DNA of 64,000 bases from Valencia hispanica (Eukaryota; Chordata; Actinopteri; Cyprinodontiformes; Valenciidae). A program made the translations under genes and the position numbers. Below the pieces are notes generated by a model. It searched no databases and was not told the DNA's origin. It saw nothing but the letters and a program-made list of their open reading frames with translations. Location: positions 22,036,501 to 22,100,500 of the forward strand of contig OY747705.1 in assembly GCA_963556495.2 (NCBI GenBank), in the 5' to 3' direction. How positions within the stretch are numbered: position 1 is the first letter of the stretch; every line of letters starts with the position of its first letter. Positions 22,401-35,236 of this stretch are shown piece by piece.

Positions 22401-25400
22401 ACTTTCAATTAAGTCATTACTGCATGAAAATGATGTGTTTACAGGCCAAATATGGTGGAAGTTTTGAATTTTGATATAATTAAATTGAACAATTCAGATT
22501 TTTCTGCATTTGACCTTTCGATTAATTGGTCAGAACTCATCAAGACAAACTGTCCAACACCAATCAGCTTGAGAAAAAAAACAAAAACTGAACAAGCATG
22601 GCTTTTTTGGACGCGTTACCAAGAGAAAAAATTATGTCTTGGTAGATTATACTACAATAGCTCAGATTTTCAAAGCTTTATCTGAAAAAAGCATCAAAAA
22701 ATGTGCTTCAGAAATACAAGGCTAAAATGAACATTTCTGCGCTATAACCTCTCATACCAGCAGCCAGACGAGGAAGGCTGATATTCTTGGTTTTTCACAG
22801 CCACATTATCCAACACTCTGGCAATTAATGAGTCAGGGGTCACGTCTCAGACTATTTGTATGACAGTTAAATCCTCACCCTAAAACTGCATTGCGTAACG
22901 GGACAAAACCACAACAGCTAATAGATAATAAAACTGGTGGTGGAAAAAAACAATGACAAACAAACATAAATAACCAACTTAATTTCCAGGCGAGCAAATT
23001 AAAACAATGCAAAACAACTTTACGAGCCATGCGCATAGACACATGGCCACAAACCTGCCTGCACTTTAGTTTAGTACTTGAAGACGTTTCAGAGACTGAT
23101 GTGGCCATACTGAAGATTGTTTTATTAAAGTTATTGGAGCCATAATTGCCAGCTTGTAGCCTAGATCCACAGCTACACAAAGTCTCATCTGGACACTTAT
23201 TTAAAGACCTCTGATTAAACATGTGCAGGCTTGTGTTGAATTGACATGAATCCACTTTAAGTAGTACAGCTTTTCCAAACTTTAACACAGATTGTTGTTG
23301 TTGACTACACAACTACACAAAAGGCAGCCAGTTGAGAGCTAAAGACACTCCGAGTATGTATGTCACGCAATAAAAGATTCAACAGTGACATGGCTCTTGC
23401 TAACAGAAGACAAGTAAAAATAAAAAAAACATCTTTATTTCAGACTAGACATATATCTATTTTATTGTGATTGTATGTGGCCAGGCGTGTAACATGTAAA
23501 TTATTTTCACTTTTTGTTTTTAATACTTTTAATTTAACCCAGTTCATCCATTGTCATTACACAGAGTTTGACAAAGAACAGAAGCTCAGAGCAAGAAAAG
23601 GCCTTTATTTCCCCTCATCAGGTTTGACAAGCTTCCGATCTGACCTGTTGAAACCACAGACTTACCAAATTTGGTTCATCCTGCCTAATACCACATCAGC
23701 AGGCAGTCACAGGTCAATTACCTCATCCTGCAGAGGTTACCGGCTCTCTCACTGAACATTTGGAAAATGTTTCCAAAGCAGATTTGTTGGAAAATAAAAA
23801 CAAGAAGGAGGTTCACACACATTCAGATTGAGGTCCTGAATGTGAACACCTGTACTAGATCTTTTCCGCCTAGCTAATCTCACACCTCACTATCAATGGA
23901 GGACATAGAAATATTTCCCAAGAGTGAGAACCTCGGTTAACCCGACCGAGTCATAAGTAAAACAACAACCAGACTTTGTGGACATTACCTGACGGACTGA
24001 GTTCAAGTATTAATTGGAGCAAAGCGTTTTAATTTCTGTCTGATTTTCATCTTTGCCGTTTAGTGTTGTGTGCTTTGATGTGTGTAGAAATAATCAGCAT
24101 GAGAAGTTTATATGTGAAACAAACTCAGCGCAAGTGTGAATGATAGTGTTTACTATACTACTGATAGTAGCTGTATCTTGAAAGATACGATCAGACTGCA
24201 AAATACAGATTACGGTTCACGGTTTTCAATAACCTCCAGATGATAACATGAATAAACACCAAGAATGTCAGGGTGGCCTGCTAAACTCCATAAAATGTTT
24301 TGACTATAGGAAGGACATGAACACAAACAGTAGCATTGAAGAATATTTGACCTCTTTCACCACAAGTGTGCCGTCTTTAGTCCGTAAAATCTAATCATAT
24401 TGTATAGATAACGCTTCTTTTTCATCAAAGTGTGCACACATTCCCGCTACAATTTCAGGTTCTCAGACTTTAAAAAAAATCATATTATGAATATGATTAA
24501 TTTCCAAGATCTCTTCTCCTTTGTTGTGACAAGTCCTCCACAATGAATTAAAAAAAGAAACAAATCCTTCAGGTTGAAAAGCATGAAAAGAAAAAAAAAG
24601 GTGTCATAACCTGGTTGCATAAGTTTGCACACCCGTAAATTATTTCTTCATTGAGCACCATTAGATTCAAATTATGCATTCAGTCTTCTTTGGTTGTTGT
24701 CTATCAGCATGCAACATCTTGATATTGTAATATCTGTCTACTCAAGCCTGCAGAAGTTCTCCACATCCATCAGATTGTGAGGAGAACTCTTGTCCGAAGC
24801 TCAGATGGCCCTACAGATTTGGTTCTGAACTCTTCAAGACTTCAAAACTTTCAAAAACAGCTATAATATTTTCTCCAAAACCATGTATTTCAAAGGAAAC
24901 ACAGGAACAAAGTTCAGACACTAGGACAACTCAACTTAATTTTACGTTCATCGGATTCACTAGACTTAGACTGGGTGGTCCTCTGACAGCATTTTGCATT
25001 ACGTGCATCTGTGCAATATAATATGCCATGATTACTGCAATCGCACTAAACGGCAAGGCAATTCAGGGACAATGATCTTCATTAAACATGCCTGATCAAG
25101 ACAAGTACAAACGGAATAAAGCTGTGCATTGGGATCAAAACAAAGACTGTGGGCACGGCGCAATTGCGCATTAGGCAATAAAAAAATAAAAAACCCAACC
25201 AAATCCAGCACTGTTCTGCAGGCTGCACGCGGGGGAGTGCACAGTTGACTGCCGAGGAACTGGTGCGTGTCTCTAAATGGAGCTAGTAAGACAACCTGTT
25301 TATGTGAGAGTCCTTTTGATTACTGTTTTGTACGGCGTGATTGCGGCCAACAGCAGTCGGCATTAAAGCTTTCGATTACAACCATTGTCTGAATCTATCG

Positions 25401-25590
25401 GAGAACATTACAATATTTAAAACATTCAGGCCTGTAAGGCCCACATCATGTTTTTACAAGTTTTTTTTTCCCGCTACAATTTACTGCGTTCCGGTACCTG
25501 TGCGCGTCTCTGGTCATGCCTGCGCTGTCATGTACTTTGCGTTCCGGCACCTAATGATTTACAAACTAAGCACTGAAGCCACAGAACGTT
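19416..25590. other. Intron 1 stretch with only weak repeat traces
   Basis: I see no exon or RNA gene. A TAGGGGTGTGCCGATTC motif near 21013 looks like a hAT end, but its partner was not found. 24480-25000 contains phrases typical of a Tc1-like fish repeat (listed separately). The 145-codon minus frame at 22875-23312 has no domain. Confidence 0.4.
24480..25000. mobile_element. Possible diverged Tc1-like relic
   Basis: GTTGCATAAGTTTGCACACCCG, a phrase typical of the ends of some fish Tc1-like elements, is followed by decayed sequence. No intact end, TA duplication or transposase motif is visible. Limits are approximate. Confidence 0.35.
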
Positions 25591-25679
25591 AAAATACGTG
25601 GACGTTCTTCGATCTCCCTGTAGAATGTTAAAGCAATATCACACGAGAGGCAGCGCTGTTGTAGCCTACTCTAACATCA

Positions 25680-25823
25680 GCACCGATCAGCTCTCATGGA
25701 ATGTCTCTTGTCCAATCAAATTTCAAAAATTTACACGGCATAAAATCGACCAATCAGAATTTTGGTCGACTCAGAACGCATCGACCAATAAGTCGACCAG
25801 TCGACTAGGACTTTACAGCCCTA
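25680..25823 (-). mobile_element. hAT terminal fragment (TCGAC-rich)
   Basis: The sequence GTCGACCAGTCGACTAGGAC followed by TTTACAGCCCTA is the inward-reading end TAGGGCTGTAAAGTCCTAGT of a hAT-type family with subterminal TCGAC motifs. The opposite end and a target duplication were not found. Confidence 0.45.
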
Positions 25824-25955
25824 CACAACAAGCTATGCTTTGCCTGCACTCAGAATATAACATAAAAATGACAAATAAAGAAAATGGTTCACTCTTGCTT
25901 CCACCTTCTGTTTATTTCACCGTGACACTTAAAATTATTGTCGTGCTTTATTTAC

Positions 25956-28038
25956 TAGGGGTGCACGATTTTGACAAAAAACCTTTTTGCAGTTTTTCTG
26001 ACAAATATTGCAATGCGATTTTCGATTTTTACTTTCGATACTTTTAAGTGCATAAAACTAAAATTATGAATGAAATATATTGTTACTTTTACAACACAGT
26101 CTTGCACAACTTGACACACAATGCGAACAATATACAATAACCTAAAAAATATTTATGTGGCCAGGGCCCTCCTCTGGCTTTTGTCTGCTGTTGAACCTGA
26201 AGAATCTGTAATATAAACTACATAGTGATTGAGGTAATGAGATTGTTCAATGCTTCGTGATTATTAAATACCTAAACCTAAATACCAAAGAATAAGACAT
26301 AATGGAAATTAACTTAAACAGGTAGCTTAATTTTTTTTTTTTAATTGACGAATCTTTGCCATTGAAAAATAGAAAATGAACTCTTATTAGATTTAGATTT
26401 ACAATTAGAAAAAAAAATCTTCTGCAGTCCACTGCCATTTACTAAACATGAAACTGTTATATTGCACACATTTTAAAATAAATGACAATAACAATTAAAA
26501 ACAAGACATTATCCAGCCTTCTGCAAGATAAGACGTAGTAACCTGACGGTAGGGTTGCCAACTCCCGGCAAAAAAAATAAGGAACCACCCCCCACCCTCC
26601 GCCTCATGATGCTTAATCCACCTAATCGACTTTAATTTAATGCACGTGTAAAACAAATGCACAGAAATGAATTATTTTTCTACAATAATTAAATAGATTC
26701 AACATCTTTCTTTGACAGAACTGCAGACTGCACAGATGGTATCTTCCCGAAGGAAAAAGTACTATAGCTTAGTAGGATACTGCATTAGACTTAATATTTG
26801 CTGTATACGATAAAGGATTTATGACCACTATATCCAACTGGTTGTAAGAGTCAGATAATTATTTATTAAAAGCTAGACATTTTAAATGAGAATAAGAAAG
26901 AAAAGTATGTATTTGTGCCCCCCTTTTCCTGTTTATGCCCTACCTGGCCCCCGGGCAAAACTTTGCTAGAGCCGCCCCTGCACAGTTACCAGCTGTCAGT
27001 TACATAAATGGATCCTGGTGTTATTTGTCTCTCAGAAACAGTTTATAACTTCCCTTCAACTCATTCATGTCACCTAAAAGGTAAACCTGTTTCTCCATCA
27101 CCTGTTCAGCTCTGATGATTCAGTAAGAACATCTCCTGGTTTCATCTTCATGTTTCCATCTCACCACATATCCAAATCGATATCATGACCAGCAGCTTTT
27201 ACGGCTGTGGCTTCAGCAAATATCAGAAAGTAAATCAATTCTAACATTTTATCAAGCTTAAACGTGCTGCTGTTGTTTAGCGCGACACCCGCTGGTTTCC
27301 TCTATCTGCTAAAAGTCCGCAATAAAAAAACAGAAACAGGTCTGCGACAGAAAAGCCGATCAGCTGATCATTGATCAGTTTCATGATTGAAGGAGCAACA
27401 GGAGAGGGAGAGGAGAGAATGAGAGAAGACGAGGCAGCTTCGCAGCGTAAAGAAACAGAATAGCTCCACCTTTGTGTCTTTTCATTCTAGCTGAAATACG
27501 GGACAAATCGCGTTCCTTCTCACCTTAATACGGAACGCGTAATATTTTCTCTGAATACAGGATGATTCCGTTTTTTACGGGACGGTTGTCAACCTGAGCG
27601 CGACAGCGGAGAGAGACTGACAGCAGAGATCTGCAGCCAGGTTCCTCTCCCACTACCCGCTGAGAACTGTGAGAAATACATTCTGCTTTCACATTGAACA
27701 AGTCGGCAAAAGTCTGTAGCAACACATGGAAAAGCTGCTAGATTTGTCACTAGTCACTTTTTCTTTTTAAACGTTGCCGGGGGGGGGTCGGAAAAGTCGC
27801 TTAATATAGTGACAAAGTCGTCAAGTTAGCAACACTGCTCTGCATACAAGCTTGTTTCGCATCACCGTTTCTGATTGGCCAGCAAGCCAGGAATGCAAGA
27901 CTCAACCATTTTGATTGGTGAATAGGTTTGTCACTCAAATGTCAGGGGTGGGAAAAAAACCTCAGCCTCCTGAGGTTAGGTTATCGCAGGAGTTAAAACC
28001 TCAATATCGATGCAATAAAGGTTAATCGTGTAGCCCTA
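25956..28038. mobile_element. hAT-type composite element with nested insertions
   Basis: The octamer TTATTTAC flanks it at 25948-25955 and 28039-28046. Ends read inward are TAGGGGTGCACGATTTTG and TAGGGCTACACGATTAAC. No hAT transposase is recognisable in its 2,083 bp. The interior contains other hAT-like ends: TAGGGTTGCCAACTCCCG at 26550 with a partner at 27596, a TTTGCTAGAGCCGCCCCTG end at about 26980, and a GTTAGCAACACTG end near 27837. It is therefore best read as a non-autonomous shell that later elements entered. Confidence 0.72.
26550..27596. mobile_element. Nested hAT-like element inside 25956-28038
   Basis: The left end TAGGGTTGCCAACTCCCGGC plus an A run pairs with the right end, read inward CAGGTTGACAACCGTCCCGT plus an A run. 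A matching 8-bp duplication is not evident. A further terminus-like block (GCCGCCCCTG at 26971-26980) lies within. Confidence 0.45.
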
Positions 28039-28090
28039 TTATTTACCACCAACTATTCACCATAAAGAGGATACTTTTTGACAACTTGTT

Positions 28091-29342
28091 ATGATGCGTA
28101 ACCATGGCAACAATGTGGTATACAGCCGGGAGCAGCTGATTAACATTGCAAAAGCTGAAATAATACCTCAACTGAAGCCACAAATCCCTGACGAGTTGAT
28201 AAGGAGGAGACGTGGATGCAGAGCAGGAGAGAAAAGGAGACAGAGAAAGAGGAAGTTCAAGCCATCTCTTCCATCGATCATAATGGGCAACGTAAGATCA
28301 CTGGCTAACAAGATGGATGAACTCCAAACCCTTGCAAGGACTCACCCAGAGTACCGGGAATGCAGTGTTATGTGTTTTACGGAGACGTGGCTGCTGGATC
28401 ATATCCCCGACTCCAACGTCTCTCTGCCAGGCTTCCTGACTCTACGAGCAGACAGAGATCTAAAAAACGAGCAGGAAAAGGAAAGGAGGTGGAGTAGCAG
28501 TGCTTGTCAACAACAGATGGTGTCATCCAGGACAAGTTACTGTGAAGTGTCGTCTCTGCAGCCCAGATGTCGAACTCTTGGCAGTAAGTTTTTGGCCATA
28601 TTATTTACCAAGAGAGTTCACCGGTGTAATTTTGGCAGTTGTTTACATTCCACCTTCACCTGTTGCCGAATATGCATGTAATGTCATCTGTTCCATTGTT
28701 GCTAAGCTACAGACACAGCACCCCAATGCATTTGTGGCAATATCTGGTGATTTTAATCATGCCTTGCTCTCTACTACACTTCCAACATTTCAACAGTTTG
28801 TCAGCTGCTCCACAAGAGAAAACAAGACCTTGGATTTGTTTTATGCAAATATAAAGGATGCATACATGTCCAAACCAAGACCTCCTCTGGGACAATCAGA
28901 TCACAATCTTGTTTTTCTCTGTTCAGAATATAAACCACTTGTTCAGAGGCAAGCTGTTACAAAGAAAACTGTGAGAAAATGGTCACAGGAAGCTGAAGAA
29001 GCCCTGCCGGGTTGTTTTGCAACCACAGACTGGATGACTCTTTGCCAAGCACATGGAGAGGACATCAATGCCATGACTGAGTGTGTGACTGACTATATAA
29101 ACTTTTGTGTGGAAAACATCATCCCCACCAGAACAGTGAGATGCTTCCCTAATAACAAACCCTGGATCACCAGTGACCTGAAGGAACTGCTAAACAAGAA
29201 AAAAAGAGCCTTCAGGGAGGGAGACAGGGAATTATTAAGGAGTATACAGAAGCAACTTAAGGTCAAGATCAGAGACAGGAAGGAGGCATACAGGAAGAAG
29301 CTGGAGAACAAACTACAGAGGGACAATATCCGAGATGTCTGA
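28091..29342 (+). pseudogene. LINE endonuclease domain, frameshifted
   Basis: The first frame (from 28091) has a basic N-terminal region, then MGNVRSLANKMDELQTL and CFTETWL with the catalytic Glu. Near 28470-28500 the frame shifts by one, and the protein continues from about 28500 with SGDFNHA (Asp/Asn of the active site) and GQSDHNLVFL (SDH motif). These are the hallmarks of LINE apurinic-type endonucleases, which nick target DNA for priming. The frame ends in TGA at 29340-29342, where a Trp codon (TGG) is likely ancestral because the same frame continues GMRKITGFK immediately afterwards. Confidence 0.8.
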
Positions 29343-31042
29343 TCAGGAATGAGAAAGATCACAGGCTTTAAGGACAGGATGGATTGGATAGATGGAAGTC
29401 TGGACAGAGCCAATGAACTGAACACATTCTTCAACAGGTTCAGTTCAGGAACTAGCTCAGCATCCTCCTCTCCTGTTCCCAGCCAAACAGACATCCCACT
29501 CTCCTCTGATCAACAGCTTTCCCGTTACACCTCGGATGTTTTATCCTTCACCTCAGCCAAGCCATGGACTCTTCTGCTTCCACAAGTTTGACTTCAACCA
29601 AGTCAGGAAATGCTGCTACCCCCTTTGCCTCCCCCTCCCACTTGTTTGTCTCCAAAAGTCAGGTGAAGAGGCAGCTGGAGAAACTGATCAGACAAGGCTG
29701 CAGGTCCAGATGGTGTCAGCCCCAGAGTCCTGAAGGCCTGTGCAGAGCAGCTCTATGGGATTCTGCAGCACCTCTTCAACCTTAGCCTAACTCAGGAGAA
29801 GGTTCCAGTGTTATGGAAGACATCCTGCCTTGTTCCAGTACCAAAAAGAACTCATCCATCAGTCATCAATGACTATAGACTTGTTGCCCTGACATCCCAC
29901 ATCATGAAGGTCCTGGAGAGACTCCTGTTGGCACCCCTGAGTAAGCAAACAAGAACGTATCAGGACCCACTGCAGTTTGCTTATCGCTGTGGAGTTGGAG
30001 TTGAAGATCCCATCATCCACCTACTTCAACCAACCCACTGTCATCTGGACAAAGCAGGCAGCACTGTGAGGATCATGTTCTTTGATTTCTCCAGTGCATT
30101 TAACACAATTCAGCCTGATTTGCTTTGTCAGAAACTCCTGAAGACACAGGTGGAGCCCTCAACAATCGCCTGGATCAATGACTACCTGACCAACAGACCA
30201 CAGTTTGTGAGACTGAAGAATTGTGTGTCAAACCAGGTGGTCAGCAGCACAGGAGCACCACAGGGGACCGTACGCTCACCATTCCTTTTCACTCTGTACA
30301 CCTCAGACTTCCAGTACAAATCAGAGACCTGTCATCTGCAGAAATACTCAGATGACTCTGCAATTGTCGGGTGTATCAGAGATGGACAAGAAGCTGAATA
30401 CAGAGAGCTGGTGGACCACTTTGTGACATGGTATGGAAACAATCATCTCACCTTGAATGTGAACAAAACAAAGGAGATGACTGTAGATTTCAGAAGAAAC
30501 AGGGATAAGTCAAACAGTGTTTCCATCATGGGAGAAGAAGTGGAGGTGGTTGAGGACTATAAATACCTCAGAGTTCACCTTGACAACAGACTGGACTGGA
30601 GATTGAACAGTGAAGCCGTCTATAAGAAGGGACAGAGCAGACTGTACTTCTTGAGGAAGCTTAGGTCCTTCAAGGTTTGCAGCAAGATGCTGCAGATCTT
30701 CTACAAGTCTGTCGTGGAGAGCGTAATCTCTTCAGCCATCATCTGTTGGGGTAAGCAGCATCAGAGCCAGGGATTTAAAAAGGCTCAACAACCTAATAAA
30801 GAAGGCTGGTTCTGTTCTTGGGACAACTGTGGAAATCTAGAGATGATAATGCAAAGAAGGATTCTTCATAAAATCAAAATAATTATGGACAACCCTGAGC
30901 ATCATCTTCATGAGATTGTCATACAACAACAGAGCGTCTTCAGTCGGAGGCTTCTTCAGATTCGCTGCAACACAGACCGCTACAGGAAATCCTTCCTGCC
31001 CACAGCCATCATCATCTACAACAACTCCTTAAAGAATTAATT
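29343..31042 (+). pseudogene. LINE reverse transcriptase, frameshifted upstream part
   Basis: 29343-29591 continues the endonuclease frame. Two shifts between about 29535 and 29808 move it through other frames (SQVKRQLEKLIRQGCRSR, then EKVPVLWKTSCLVPVPKR). From 29808 a long open frame of 410 codons holds YRLVALTS, the FFDFSSAFNTI Asp motif, TGAPQGTVRSPFLFTLY, the KYSDDSAIVGC active-site Asp pair, NVNKTKEMTVDF and YKYLRVHLDNRLDW. The C-terminal FYKSVVESVISSAIICWG and YRKSFLPTAIIIYN are conserved in this LINE group. The enzyme copies its RNA at a nicked target. Catalytic residues remain, but the upstream shifts prevent a single protein. Confidence 0.85.
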
Positions 31043-31103
31043 ATATGAGCTATACCAACACTTAATTTCCCTCTGGGATCAATAAAGTATTTGGAATTGG
31101 AAT

Positions 31104-33320
31104 AATAGCAGAGGGAAGTTTAGGAAACCCCTGTTTTCTATTAGAGGACTTTTTGTGCAAGCCCAGATTTGCAACTGCATCAGAATGAAGCTGTTAATTT
31201 AGACAGAAAGGTGTGCAGATAAAAATGGCCTCATATGGAAAGTGCAGATAACTTGTTCTAAAAACCTTCTTGTCCAGATTTCTAAAACTAAAACCCAACA
31301 GTAGCCTATTCTCGTGAGTTTTGGGTTCAAAAATACAGGAATAGAAGTTAGTACAAAGACAAAGCCCAGAGTGAGCAGTGCAGTTAATCCATATTTACCT
31401 AATATAAACCTCACCCTTAATATTGCAACACGTTTTCCAGTCGCTAAAAGACAAAGAGACGACACGGTTGTTGTTTAATTAAATTTTTTTTTGTTGTACC
31501 AATCATTTCAAATAAGAGTCAGTGTGAGTTAACCAGGCTGTGCTGTGTGAATGCCAATGACTGCGTGATGAACTGCATGTTTATGCCGCTTCATAATTTT
31601 TTGAATACTTCAGTAGCCCTTGGAGAAGAAATCAATGTGGTTACACTGTGCAAGTATTAAAAACATGCCACAACCTGCGCGATATATCTGTATGGTGGCA
31701 TACCGGCCTATCACAGATACTCTGAAATACATGTGACGAATGTTTGTGGTATGAATTCTTCTACAGAGAGAAGATATATGTGATAATTTAGCAAAGCAGC
31801 TTGGCTTGCACTGAAAGAGATACCCCACACTGTGTGCAGCACTTTCAGCACAGCACAAATCACAGCTGAGCAGTAAATGTAGTTGTGCAGGATGAAGCTT
31901 GCGAAGAGTCCTCGCAGTAAGCTCTGAGCTCAAGTCTACATTAAAATGCTTTAGCACAACAACAGAACTGTTTTTTTTTTTTCATCTGCTCCTTCTAGCT
32001 CTTTAACATGCTGCAGAACAGTGGGATAAATGTCCTTTGCCATTATGGACATTAAAAGCAGCAGAACTCTATTGTGATCAGTTCACAAAGAAATTAAATA
32101 AAGTTAAGGATGTAGAAGAGTCAAGAAACAAAGTTTTGAGCTAAAAGCTGTGGATTGATATGAGGAAGTAATTATGAAACTGCAGCCAAAAGCCTGTGAC
32201 ACAAGCGTCTGTCCCTGACGACTGGCACATATCCATACAGGAGAGGGCAGGAAGTTGTTGGCGCTGAGTGAGGAAGTAACCCCATTTCCTGGAATTGCTC
32301 CACAAGCCTCTTTATCTAGCAAGGTAAAAAAAAATGTTGCCATGGTAATTTGCAATAAAATACTTTTAGCTCAGCATGGAGCAGGGAAAGAGAGAGAGAG
32401 ACCTCCGACTAAACACGATTACCCTGAAGGGGGCTTTACTGGCCCACACAAACAGCACACACCAGACGCCGCACACAGGCTTCAGGTTTTCACTCTCAGC
32501 TCTGCTTCAGATTCAGGGTGGCGTCTAACTGTAGAGACAAATGAGTGCCAGCAAAAACAAGTCAATCGTGGGATTAACTTCGATGTCTGAGGCTAATTCT
32601 CCCGAATTCTTCCCCCTCCCCAAACGTTAAACCCAACAACTAGACTCCAATTACGTAGGTTTTCAAGAAAACCACCACTTTGTGTCATTAAATCAGTAAC
32701 AAAAGTTCCTGTGCACAATCAACCGTATTGCACATTGAGAATCAAAATGCAGAAAAGCAGGTCAGTATTTTCTAAAGATAGAACTGTGTTTCAAATGGAG
32801 GGTAAAACAATGCTCTGTAATTAAAAGTAAAAAGTGCAGTTGTGGGCCTGCTGGACACTCGGAAAGCTGGGAGAGTCTTAGCAGAATATCAAGTTTGCCC
32901 GAGCTGTTTTTGAAACACCAGGACACCAGAACATACTGTTGTGCACATGTTACTGTCAGCATGCGTCAGAATGTGATTGGAGACAAAAACAAGGTGAGCA
33001 GTCCAGAGAAGACAAATCTAGGGACTTTCCCCACCCTTTTCATATTCAGAATTATCCTCCTTTCAAAGCATCGTGTCTAATCGTTTTACACAGTTTCCAT
33101 CATGGTGGATAACACACAGAAGACTACCGTCTTTATATCAGTATGTTTTAAAAAACTTTCACACACTAGGGCTACTTAGTCACACTACACTCTCGACCCA
33201 CGGAGCAAAATGTATCAAAATTTAAATTAAAGTATTTAGGATTACAGAGCATGAATTTTTTTTTTTATGTAAGTGTTACTGTTTAGTTATCAGTCCTGAA
33301 CAATGTAGATTACAATATCC
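31104..33320. other. Intron 1 sequence, no gene recognised
   Basis: Scattered frames of up to 115 codons have no domain. I see no transposon end that I can pair. Confidence 0.4.
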
Positions 33321-33478
33321 AATCTGTTTAGAGCTGCCTTTGAGTAATGTTTTCATGTATCATATTTTTTGAGTGTTTGATGCTTTATTGCTGTTTTTGC
33401 TTTATCCCCTAATCATGTAAAGCACTTGAATTACCCTGTTGTTGAAAGTGTGTTATACAAATAAAATGTCCTTTCCTT
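33321..33478 (-). repeat. Dispersed repeat, copy 2 (minus)
   Basis: The reverse complement of this stretch follows 11370-11515 closely: TTTTATTTGTATA(A/G)CACACT, TTTACATGATTAG, AACAGCAATAAAGCAT, and CAAAGGCAGCTCTAAACAGA are shared. It therefore lies inverted relative to copy 1, with Notch exon 2 between them. Confidence 0.75.
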
Positions 33479-33689
33479 GACTAATCTAAAGTAAAATTAA
33501 TGTCAGATTTATTTCATCAAACTTAATTTAACTATAGAAAAATTGTCACACCATTCTAAACACTCCAACCTGTTTCATACTTTAACACGTCCAGTTTTAT
33601 TACTAGATCTAGTTGATCCACTGGAACAAAGAAGGTGAAAACAGCCACCAACTACAAGTCATATTTTTAATTTTACTACAAAAATGACT

Positions 33690-33762
33690 ATAAAAATGAT
33701 ACTATATCGGGGAATAAAATATCAAGATATATCGGTATATCGATATTTTCTTACATCCCTAT
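33690..33762 (-). mobile_element. Terminal fragment of a hAT-like element
   Basis: Read from the right, TAGGGATGTAAGAAAATATC followed by GATATACCGATATATC resembles the ends of a common fish DNA element that starts GGGATGTAACGATA. The other end is not found nearby. Confidence 0.4.
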
Positions 33763-35236
33763 TTTCCCATTGTCCTCCATACTCCAATCTGATGTGGGCT
33801 GCATGGTTCTTTACTGAGTCGGGCCAAACTGTCACCTACATGAATAAAATGAAGTAATTGCAATAAAATAAACTTCCTAAATACGTTAGGGAAGATCCAA
33901 CATGATTTTTGTATAAATACTTACCAATAAAGATAATAATGAAAGAATGAAATAACAGTATCTTAGATTCTGCCTTCTTCACATCAAATGTTCTATTAAT
34001 TTATCAATGCAAAAGCAACGTTATGGTTTTCTTTTCTATAAACAGACGGAAGCAATAAACCAAATCCACTGTTTGTGTAGCGTGCCGAGAGGGACAGATA
34101 AGGGAGAAAAACAAAGGTTCAAATCGTATCACAGAGAAGATATTTTAGATTATAACAAACAGCCACAATGCTACGGTCCCGTCTGGAGGTCAGTAAATAA
34201 TGCAGTCCTGTGGGTTGTTCAATGACAATCTTTGTCTTCCAGAGCAGAGGCCAAAGCTTGATGGAGATAAATCCCGTTTCACACCACGCTCCAGCTTGGG
34301 TCAAATGGAAGTAAACCATGGATGACACAATTGTTGGTCTTTGTCGTTCTGCACAAGGCAATACACACACACACACGAATGGTGGCTTGTCTGCTGTTAG
34401 CACTGGGCTAAAATATGTAACCATCCATATGCCCACACCCAAAGAGTAGCACTATGTCGTGTGGCACAACAATGACGCCAACGCTTGTTGAAGAAGAAGA
34501 GCACTGTACACCTACTTATCAGTCAAACTGCTTGCTCCTGCCACTCAGCATTAATCGCATTGTTTTGTCTAACTATGAAAGCAATGAGAGCATTCATTTT
34601 AATATTTTCCAAACAGCCTCATCCAACAAAATGAAATGCTTTGAGTTTATTGATTTCTTTTTATCTGTGCCAGATATATTTTCCTCACAAAGATGCACTG
34701 GAATGCTTTTATATGCAACAATGCGATGAATCAAAAGCGTGATAACTTTTTTTTTTTCTTACTTGAAGGAACGACGAGAAAACAGAAGTGATCCTAAGCA
34801 TTGCTTCATTTCACAAAGAAAGATGTAAGCAAGTGTTGATTTTTAACAGCGGAGGATGATCTAATGATTACACATTACAGATGATTATCATTTAGTTTGC
34901 AAAATAGGGGTAAGCTAAGCTGTTATCAGAAGAACGAGAATAAGAAAAGAACAGCAGGTCTTCATAAATAACTCCAAAAATATAGGAGGAATTTATAGGG
35001 AATGCATGGGAAGCTTCTGCAGGAATGTGCAGGAGGATGAAATGTACTTGTAACAAATTAACTAAAGTCAAAGCAGGTCTTTAGGACATCGTTTTAAGAC
35101 TTCTGCATTTAAAGTCATTAACACGATCCCTCAATGAGTGAAAACAAACCTGTTAGCAGGCACAAGACAAAGGTTGGAAGGAGCAACTCTTTATCAGCAT
35201 GTATATAAAATATCCCACTGTAAATGTCCTCTAAAC
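33763..35236. other. Intron 1 sequence, no feature recognised
   Basis: AT-rich, with a short CA run near 34364-34375. No exon-like, RNA or element ends were recognised apart from the CTCTAAAC octamer at 35229-35236, which belongs to the next element. Confidence 0.4.

Larger units (their letters stand above)
28060..31103 (+). mobile_element. L2/Rex1-type non-LTR retrotransposon, nearly full length, inactive
   Basis: A single polyprotein-like reading path carries an apurinic endonuclease followed by reverse transcriptase on the plus strand, antisense to Notch. It ends TTTCCCTCTGGGATCAATAA then AGTATTTGGAATTGGAAT, the type of 3' end seen in fish CR1/L2-group LINEs. It starts just right of the hAT duplication at 28039-28046; the exact 5' limit and a target duplication are not clear. 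One stop and several frameshifts make it non-autonomous. Clade naming (L2 versus Rex1) rests on motif style only. Confidence 0.82.

Noticed and set aside
22875..23312. 145-codon minus-strand open frame in intron 1
   Set aside because: No recognisable domain, no splice signals tied to neighbours, and a low-complexity cysteine/serine mix; expected by chance in a window this size.
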